A stretch of DNA of 12,268 nucleotides, from the NCBI GenBank assembly GCA_947165745.1, contig CAMVBO010000021.1, positions 1 to 12,268 of the forward strand, given 5' to 3'. The position numbers and the translations under genes were made by a program. The number at the start of each line of letters is the position of its first letter. The stretch's first letter is position 1. The notes beneath the pieces were generated by a model that saw only the letters and a list, made by a program, of their open reading frames with translations, was not told where the DNA came from and did not search any database. Shown here piece after piece: positions 8,151 to 12,268 of this stretch. The stretch is from an uncultured Clostridia bacterium (GTDB taxonomy: Bacteria > Bacillota_A > Clostridia > Christensenellales > Aristaeellaceae).

Positions 8151-9325
8151 TACACCTCTATCGCCGGCTGCCGCCGGATGATCTCCATCGCCATGCGCCC
8201 GTTGTGGTAGGGGCACTTCCAGGGCTCCACGATGGGCATTTCGGCGGGGGCGCCGTCCTCGTGGACCATCCAATACCATTCAGAGCCCTCGCGCCTGTCG
8301 CTGAGCACGTCCCGGATGTAGCGCCACTGGCTGACGACGGCCCGCTGATAGCGCGCATCGCCGGTATGCTGCCAGGCGTTCAGATAGCCCAGCAGCGCCT
8401 CGGCCTGCACCCACCAGACGCGGTTGCTGTCCACCTTCCCCCGCTCGCACTCGTTGGCGAAGCCGTGGTCGGTGAGGGCGTCGCGCCAGGTCTCATCCGC
8501 CATGGCCAGCAGAATCGGGCGGATGCGCTGCGTCAGCGCCTCGTCGTCCAGCGCGTCCAGCGTGCGGTCCGCCAGCCAGCTGGTCTCGATGTCGTGGCCA
8601 AAGCTGTGCAGGTCGATCAGGCTGTTGTAATCCATGTCGAAGAACACCTCCTGGCGGCGCTTGACCGGATTATAGATGCGCTTCTCCAGGATGTTCAAAA
8701 TCTCGACCAGGTTTTGCTTCAACTCCGGCTTCGGATCGGCCTGATAGAGCCCGGTGTAGCCCTCCAGGATGTGCAGCAGCGTGTTCATCGTGCGGGAAGC
8801 TATCACGCCATTTTCACTCAGCTTTTCGTTGCTCTCGGGCTTCCAGTCAGCGGTAAACGCCTCCAGATAGCCGCCCTCGTCCCGGCAGCGGCGCTCCACC
8901 ACGTCGCGCAGCGCCCAGGCGCGCGCAAGCGCCTCGCCGTCGCCGCTGGCGCGGTAATACGCCGCCAGCGCATAGATGGCGAAGCCCTGGTTGTAGGTGT
9001 GCTTGGTGCCGTCGGCCACGGTTCCGTCCGCGCGCAGCGCCCAGTAGACGCCGCCGTTTTCCCCGTCGGTCATGCGCTTCAGCATCCCGTAGGCGTGCCG
9101 CGCCTCGTTCAGAAGCGACGGGTCCTCCAGCGTCATGCTGGCCTCGGAGAAGAACCAGAGTATGCGGCTGTTGAGTATGCAGCCCTTGTCCGCCTCGGGA
9201 TGCCGGGTCAGGTCGAAATCCACCTGGCCGATGAATCCCCCGTTCGCATCGTCCCGCAGCCCCCTCCAGAAGGGGATGATATGCTCGACCAGCTCCCGGC
9301 GAGCCTCGCTAACCAGCTGTGCCAT
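8150..9325 (-). CDS. Cellobiose 2-epimerase (mannobiose epimerase)
   Basis: A 391-residue N-acylglucosamine 2-epimerase-fold enzyme that interconverts the reducing-end glucose and mannose of beta-1,4 disaccharides. It resembles the Ruminococcus albus enzyme throughout, for example VEHIIPFWRGLRDDANGGF at the start and PWKCPYHNGRM at the end. Expected active-site residues are visible: R54 in SRILWFFS, H185 in NTLLHILE, H244 and E247 in GHDIETSW, and H374 in PYHNGR. As first gene of the operon it should convert mannobiose to mannosyl-beta-1,4-glucose for the GH130_1 enzyme. It is cytoplasmic, with no signal peptide. I chose ATG 9325 with AAGGAAG about 6 nt upstream, over an in-frame TTG at 9331. 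A general acylglucosamine epimerase is much less likely given these motifs. Confidence 0.92.
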   Translation of the reverse strand: MAQLVSEARRELVEHIIPFWRGLRDDANGGFIGQVDFDLTRHPEADKGCILNSRILWFFSEASMTLEDPSLLNEARHAYGMLKRMTDGENGGVYWALRADGTVADGTKHTYNQGFAIYALAAYYRASGDGEALARAWALRDVVERRCRDEGGYLEAFTADWKPESNEKLSENGVIASRTMNTLLHILEGYTGLYQADPKPELKQNLVEILNILEKRIYNPVKRRQEVFFDMDYNSLIDLHSFGHDIETSWLADRTLDALDDEALTQRIRPILLAMADETWRDALTDHGFANECERGKVDSNRVWWVQAEALLGYLNAWQHTGDARYQRAVVSQWRYIRDVLSDRREGSEWYWMVHEDGAPAEMPIVEPWKCPYHNGRMAMEIIRRQPAIEV

Positions 9326-9373
9326 GGGCAACTTCCTTTCCTTGGTTTGACGCGCCCCGCGCCTCTGGCTAAT

Positions 9374-9402
9374 ATTTTAGTATATTGTTAGGTAATTATC
9401 AA
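9374..9402 (-). promoter_or_regulatory. Operon promoter P2 (proximal)
   Basis: Read on the minus strand: TTGATA (9402-9397), a 17-nt spacer, then TAAAAT (9379-9374). Each box matches the sigma-A consensus at 5 of 6 positions. The start would fall near 9367, giving a leader of roughly 40 nt before the epimerase ATG. The palindrome AAGTAATAATTTACTT (9401-9416) overlaps the upstream edge of the -35 box and could be an operator. Confidence 0.6.
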
Positions 9403-9416
9403 GTAATAATTTACTT
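9401..9416. promoter_or_regulatory. Palindrome at the P2 -35 box
   Basis: AAGTAA and TTACTT are exact reverse complements around a 4-nt centre. It touches the -35 box of P2. It could be a repressor site or a small hairpin in the leader of the P1 transcript. AT-rich palindromes also arise by chance, so this stays tentative. Confidence 0.35.
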
Positions 9417-9444
9417 ATTTTGGGCCGAAATCCTAAAAATATTT

Positions 9445-9464
9445 TCGCCCTGAAATGCCTTTGC
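9445..9464 (+). repeat. Motif B, left copy (candidate operator)
   Basis: TCGCCCTGAAATGCC followed by TTTGC. A second copy, TCGCCCCGAAATGCC followed by ATCTGC, lies at 10535-10555, giving 14 of 15 identities in the core. This copy is 43-62 nt upstream of the P2 -35 box and overlaps the expected start of P1. With the other copy upstream of the binding-protein promoter, it is a candidate site for the AraC-family regulator. Confidence 0.5.
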
Positions 9465-9468
9465 TACA

Positions 9469-9497
9469 ATTATAGCGCCTGTGGCGAAAAATGGCAA
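9469..9497 (-). promoter_or_regulatory. Operon promoter P1 (distal)
   Basis: Read on the minus strand: TTGCCA (9497-9492), 17 nt, then TATAAT (9474-9469). This matches consensus at 5 of 6 and 6 of 6 positions. The start would lie near 9462, leaving about 137 nt of leader that includes P2. It may act together with P2 or be the main promoter; sequence alone cannot decide. Confidence 0.6.
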
Positions 9498-9539
9498 GGC
9501 ATGCCGCATAGGATATGGGGACAGAACTGGGTGACAATC

Positions 9540-9558
9540 GGCACAAACGTGCCTTTTT
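9540..9558 (+). terminator. Terminator-like hairpin upstream of the AraC gene
   Basis: GGCAC-AAAC-GTGCC is followed directly by TTTTT, the form of a rho-independent terminator on the plus strand. No plus-strand gene is visible before it, so it could end an unannotated short RNA or block upstream plus-strand transcription. The palindrome could instead be a protein-binding site. The preceding ACAATCGG also occurs near the binding-protein promoter. Confidence 0.4.
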
Positions 9559-9597
9559 CTCGCAAACTTTGGGACAAAATTAGCTTTTTTGCTCCAT

Positions 9598-9613
9598 TCG
9601 ATTAACAAATCGA
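9598..9613. promoter_or_regulatory. Palindrome over the AraC-gene -35 box
   Basis: TCGATT and AATCGA are exact reverse complements around AACA, and the element covers the -35 box of the regulator promoter. A similar sequence, TCGAATCAACAATCG, lies at 10597-10611 before the binding-protein promoter. This suits autoregulation by the AraC product, which is inference. Confidence 0.45.
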
Positions 9614-9630
9614 GGGACATAAGTTATAAT
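9602..9630 (+). promoter_or_regulatory. Promoter of the AraC-family gene
   Basis: TTAACA (9602-9607), a 17-nt spacer and TATAAT (9625-9630) match the sigma-A consensus at 5 of 6 and 6 of 6 positions. Transcription would start near 9637. That is only about 8 nt before the upstream ATG at 9645, which argues for translation from the GTG at 9663. Confidence 0.7.
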
Positions 9631-9662
9631 ATAAGGGACAATAGATGCGGGGGGGTATTGCA

Positions 9663-10481
9663 GTGAAGGCATTTTATCAATCTCATCCGGGCGGGATGTT
9701 CATCGGTGACATGACCACCTCTCCCTTCCCGCTGCACGTGCACGAGACAATCGAGCTTACCTATATTATAAAGGGCGAATGCGTCATGCAGATCGACGAC
9801 AATCTGTATACGCTCCACGCCGGCGACATCGCCATATCCTTTCCCCTGGTGCCCCACAGCTTCGAGCAGATGAGCACCGACATCCAGGGCCTGGTGTTGT
9901 TCTTCCTGGCGGACGGGGTGGACGAATTCTCCAATACGTTCCACAAGATGCTGCCGATGTCGCCGGTGCTGCGCGCGGCGGACGTCCCCCAGGACGCCCT
10001 GCTGGCGCTGGACAGGCTGTCAGAAATGAAGGGCACGGAGTATCGCCCCACCCGCCTGGCCTGCCTGCACCTGCTGCTGGCCAACATGCTCAGCGCCATG
10101 GAGCTGCGCGCCGCCGAGACCCAGAACGAAAAGGGCCTGGCGGATCGGGTTATCAAATACATCTTTGACCATGCCTGCGAGAACATCACCCTCTCCAGCA
10201 CGGCCCATGGGCTGGGCATCAGCGAGAGCCACCTGTCCCACCTGTTCTCCCAGCAGTTCCACATCAACTTCCGCCGGTTCGTGAACGCCATACGCATCGA
10301 CAAGGCCGAAGCGCTGATGCGCGACCCGGACATGACCCTCACGGCCATCTGCTACAGCTGCGGCTATGAGAATATGCGCACCTTCCGCCGCGCGTTTGTG
10401 CGCGAAACCGGTTTGTTACCAACTGCTTATTTGCAAAAAATGAGAGGTGAAGCGCCGTTCATCGCACAAATTGACGCTTGA
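9663..10481 (+). CDS. AraC-family transcriptional regulator
   Basis: A 272-residue regulator with an N-terminal cupin-like sensing domain (HVHE at 25-28, then a GDIAI strand) and a C-terminal AraC/XylS DNA-binding domain from about 160. The first helix-turn-helix contains SSTAHGLGISESHLSHLF (178-195). The second ends with the family signature GYENMRTFRRAF (234-245). Its position between the enzyme operon and the sugar-binding protein suggests it senses an imported manno-oligosaccharide and activates both units; the ligand is inferred from context. I chose GTG 9663, which has a G-rich ribosome site 7 nt upstream and a normal leader. ATG 9645 would add six residues and has AAGGG upstream, but that site lies at the predicted transcript start. 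A run of seven G (9649-9655) separates the two candidate starts. Confidence 0.9.
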   Translation: MKAFYQSHPGGMFIGDMTTSPFPLHVHETIELTYIIKGECVMQIDDNLYTLHAGDIAISFPLVPHSFEQMSTDIQGLVLFFLADGVDEFSNTFHKMLPMSPVLRAADVPQDALLALDRLSEMKGTEYRPTRLACLHLLLANMLSAMELRAAETQNEKGLADRVIKYIFDHACENITLSSTAHGLGISESHLSHLFSQQFHINFRRFVNAIRIDKAEALMRDPDMTLTAICYSCGYENMRTFRRAFVRETGLLPTAYLQKMRGEAPFIAQIDA

Positions 10482-10534
10482 CAACGGCCAAAATTAGCCT
10501 TTTGAGTTAAGAAAGGTGGTTTAGCCCGGTTAAA

Positions 10535-10555
10535 TCGCCCCGAAATGCCATCTGC
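10535..10555 (+). repeat. Motif B, right copy (candidate operator)
   Basis: TCGCCCCGAAATGCC then ATCTGC, matching the copy at 9445-9464. It lies about 80 nt upstream of the -35 box of the transport-gene promoter. Relative to the gene it would control it is in the opposite orientation from the left copy. Confidence 0.5.
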
Positions 10556-10599
10556 AATCGTTGTTTTATTTTTGAGTTGAAAGCAAATAATGAGAATCG

Positions 10600-10643
10600 A
10601 ATCAACAATCGGTGAGCAAAAAAGTGCCCGCTGATTGTTGATT
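10600..10643. promoter_or_regulatory. 11-bp inverted repeat reaching the -35 box
   Basis: AATCAACAATC (10600-10610) and GATTGTTGATT (10633-10643) are perfect reverse complements separated by 22 nt. Pairing can extend inward by several bases if G-T pairs are allowed. The right arm covers the -35 box of the transport-gene promoter. This is the placement of an operator for a dimeric regulator; because it precedes the predicted transcript start, an RNA role is unlikely. Confidence 0.65.
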
Positions 10644-10666
10644 TGTTGTTATACACCTGTTATAAT
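10638..10666 (+). promoter_or_regulatory. Promoter of the sugar-binding-protein gene
   Basis: TTGATT (10638-10643), a 17-nt spacer and TATAAT (10661-10666) match consensus at 4 of 6 and 6 of 6 positions. The transcript would start near 10673 and carry a leader of about 45 nt. The weaker -35 box overlapped by a palindrome suggests regulated rather than constitutive expression. Confidence 0.7.
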
Positions 10667-10717
10667 GAAATACGAAGAGCACAACTGCTCAGAATTTTTC
10701 TAAGGGAGGATAACACC

Positions 10718-12268
10718 ATGAGGAAACTGCTGTCCGTTCTGCTGGCTCTGTGCCTGCTGGGTTCCCTGCTGGTTCCCTTCGCGGTCGCGGAGGAGAAACC
10801 GGAGCCCATCACCCTGACCGCCTTCCGCGGCGATCCCGGCGACCAGCCCTATGAAGACAACAAGATCTACAAGAAGATCGAAGAGGAATTCGGCATCACC
10901 TTCGAGTGGGAATTCCTGGCCGGCGACCTGGACGAGACCCTGGGCCTGAAGCTGCAGGACCTCGACGACCTGCCGGACCTGTTCGACGGCGGCAACAGCG
11001 CCGAGACCCTGATCGACGCCGGCGCGCTGATCAACCTGCTGGATTATGTCAATCCCGAGGACACCCCGAATCTGTGGGCCCACATCGAGCCCCAGAAGAA
11101 CCGCATCATCACCAAGGACGAAGTCACCGGCGAAGATGTCATGTACATCATCCCCAACTACGGCCTCGGTGAGGGCGAGCAGATCGTCAACAGCGTCAAC
11201 GGCCCCGCCTTCTTCATCCAGAAGCAGGTTCTGGCCTGGGCCGGCTATCCTGAGATCCACACCCTGGACGAGTACTTCGACCTGATCGAGAAGTTCATCG
11301 CCGAGAACCCCACCAATGCGGACGGCGTTCCCTACGTTGGCTTCGACATCCTGTGCGAAGGCTGGCGCCACTTCTGCCTGATCAACCCCGTGCAGCACCT
11401 GATGGGCCGCCCGAACGACGGCGAAGTGCTGGTGGACGTCACCAAGGACGACTATCCCACCTGGACCTTCATCAACCAGCCCTATGCCAAGGCCTATTAC
11501 AAGAAGCTGAACGAGGAGTTCAAGAAGGGCATCATCAGCCCCGACACCTTCGTCATGAGCTATGACCAGTATATCGCGCAGCTTTCCAGCGGCACCGTGC
11601 TGGGCATGTTCGATCAGACTTGGGACTATGGCGACGCCACCAACGCCCTGCTGACCGACAAGAAGTATGAGAACACCTACGTGGCCCTGGGCCTGGTCTA
11701 TGACGAGGACGACGTGGAAGGCGTCCTGCCCGAAGGCTGGACCATCGAGGAGCACTACGTGAACGGCAGCCTGCCGAACCTGGACCGTGGCGCCGGCATC
11801 TCCGTGACCTGCAAGTATCCCGAGCGCATCGTCGCCATGTGGGAGAAGCTGCTCAGCCCCGAATGGGCCATGATCATGAACTGGGGCATCGAGGGTGAGG
11901 ATTACTCCATCGAAGACGGCCGCCTGATCATGACCGAGGAGCAGTTCGCCAACACCACCGATATGGAGTGGCGCAAGAGCAACCGCGCCTACGCCATCTG
12001 GGACAGCAGCCCCAAGCGTCAGGGCTACATCATGGAAGGCGAGCTGGCCGGCAACTGCTGGGAGCCCGGCAACCAGCCCGAGAACGTGTTCGGCCTGATG
12101 AACGACTATGACAAGGACTTCCTGAGCCACTACGGCTTCAGCAAGTTCGGCGACTTCGTGAATCCCCCGATCGAGCTGGCTCCCTACGGCGAGGCCTGGC
12201 AGATCAACAAGGATCCCATCAACAAGGATTATCAGGACTTCCTGAACATCCAGGACACCCAGCTGCCC
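10718..12268 (+). CDS. ABC-transporter sugar-binding protein, partial
   Basis: The frame runs open for 517 residues to the window edge, so the C-terminus is missing. It starts with a secretion signal: MRKLL, a long Leu-rich core, then VPFAVA followed by EEKP, fitting cleavage by signal peptidase I after AVA. The mature part reads like a large extracellular solute-binding protein, with segments such as DLPDLFDGGNSAETLIDAGALI (a binding-lobe pattern of this class) and an acidic, Trp/Tyr-rich composition. By position it should capture manno-oligosaccharides for an ABC importer whose permease genes probably follow. The start is firm: AAGGGAGGA lies 7 nt before the ATG. Codon choice is strongly biased to CTG, GAC, AAC and ATC, as expected for a highly expressed gene. 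No standard lipobox is seen, because the only early Cys (C12) is preceded by LAL. The ligand is inferred. Confidence 0.88.
   Translation, partial: MRKLLSVLLALCLLGSLLVPFAVAEEKPEPITLTAFRGDPGDQPYEDNKIYKKIEEEFGITFEWEFLAGDLDETLGLKLQDLDDLPDLFDGGNSAETLIDAGALINLLDYVNPEDTPNLWAHIEPQKNRIITKDEVTGEDVMYIIPNYGLGEGEQIVNSVNGPAFFIQKQVLAWAGYPEIHTLDEYFDLIEKFIAENPTNADGVPYVGFDILCEGWRHFCLINPVQHLMGRPNDGEVLVDVTKDDYPTWTFINQPYAKAYYKKLNEEFKKGIISPDTFVMSYDQYIAQLSSGTVLGMFDQTWDYGDATNALLTDKKYENTYVALGLVYDEDDVEGVLPEGWTIEEHYVNGSLPNLDRGAGISVTCKYPERIVAMWEKLLSPEWAMIMNWGIEGEDYSIEDGRLIMTEEQFANTTDMEWRKSNRAYAIWDSSPKRQGYIMEGELAGNCWEPGNQPENVFGLMNDYDKDFLSHYGFSKFGDFVNPPIELAPYGEAWQINKDPINKDYQDFLNIQDTQLP

Larger units (their letters stand above)
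9326..9662. promoter_or_regulatory. Divergent regulatory region, epimerase operon / AraC gene
   Basis: These 337 nt are far more AT-rich than the genes on either side and hold no convincing gene. They contain two candidate promoters for the minus operon, one for the regulator, a terminator-like hairpin, and copies of short motifs that recur downstream of the regulator. These include CAAAATTAGC at 9575-9584, 13 nt or more upstream of the regulator -35 box. A near-inverted repeat GGGCCGAAA...TTTCGCCC spans about 9422-9450. Confidence 0.75.
10482..10717 (+). promoter_or_regulatory. Regulatory region of the sugar-binding-protein gene
   Basis: These 236 nt are AT-rich and non-coding. They hold a second copy of CAAAATTAGC (10489-10498, followed by CTTTT), motif B at 10535-10555, the inverted repeat at 10600-10643, a promoter, and AAGGGAGGA (10702-10710) 7 nt before the ATG. 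No strong terminator follows the regulator stop at 10481, so some read-through into the transport gene is possible. Confidence 0.7.

Noticed and set aside
9411..9620. Short open frames on both strands in the divergent regulatory region
   Set aside because: They overlap consensus promoters and palindromes, and their translations look unlike a protein.
10553..10566. Possible catabolite-repression (cre) site TGCAATCGTTGTTT
   Set aside because: It matches the left half and centre of the consensus but lacks the final CA, and it lies about 75 nt upstream of the promoter. Too weak to annotate.
1..12268. CRISPR arrays, transposases, tRNA or rRNA genes
   Set aside because: No regularly spaced direct repeats, transposase motifs, or tRNA/rRNA-like sequence were seen on either strand.

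Overview
The window looks like part of a chromosome from a high-GC, gut- or rumen-type clostridial bacterium (Bacillota; a Christensenellales- or Oscillospirales-like lineage is my inference). The reasons are strong Shine-Dalgarno sites, an AraC regulator next to an ABC solute-binding protein, proteins resembling Ruminococcus and Roseburia enzymes, and AT-rich promoters between GC-rich genes. No phylogenetic search could be run.

Layout. Positions 1-94 (minus) hold the start of a PHP-domain protein. A 248-nt gap with an imperfect 25-nt inverted repeat follows. Six genes then run on the minus strand from about 9325 down to 343: cellobiose/mannobiose 2-epimerase, GH36 alpha-galactosidase, CE2-type acetylesterase, GH130_1 mannosylglucose phosphorylase, SASA-type acetylesterase and a phosphohexomutase. 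Position 9326-9662 is a divergent regulatory region. On the plus strand come an AraC-family regulator (9663-10481), a second regulatory region (10482-10717) and a sugar-binding protein that runs off the right edge (10718-12268).

How the genes fit together. This is a cytoplasmic route for short, decorated beta-manno-oligosaccharides. The binding protein, with permeases presumably past the right edge, brings them in. GH36 removes alpha-1,6-galactose and the two esterases remove acetyl groups. The epimerase turns mannobiose into mannosyl-beta-1,4-glucose. The GH130 enzyme splits that with phosphate into mannose-1-phosphate and glucose, and the mutase makes mannose-6-phosphate. The enzymes carry no signal peptide. 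No endo-mannanase, GH130_2 enzyme or mannose-6-phosphate isomerase is visible here. The layout resembles the beta-mannan loci described in Roseburia intestinalis, so the system type is known.

The least explained parts are regulatory. Several short motifs occur on both sides of the AraC gene, close to three good sigma-A-type promoters, and palindromes overlap two of the -35 boxes. These are candidate operators for the regulator.
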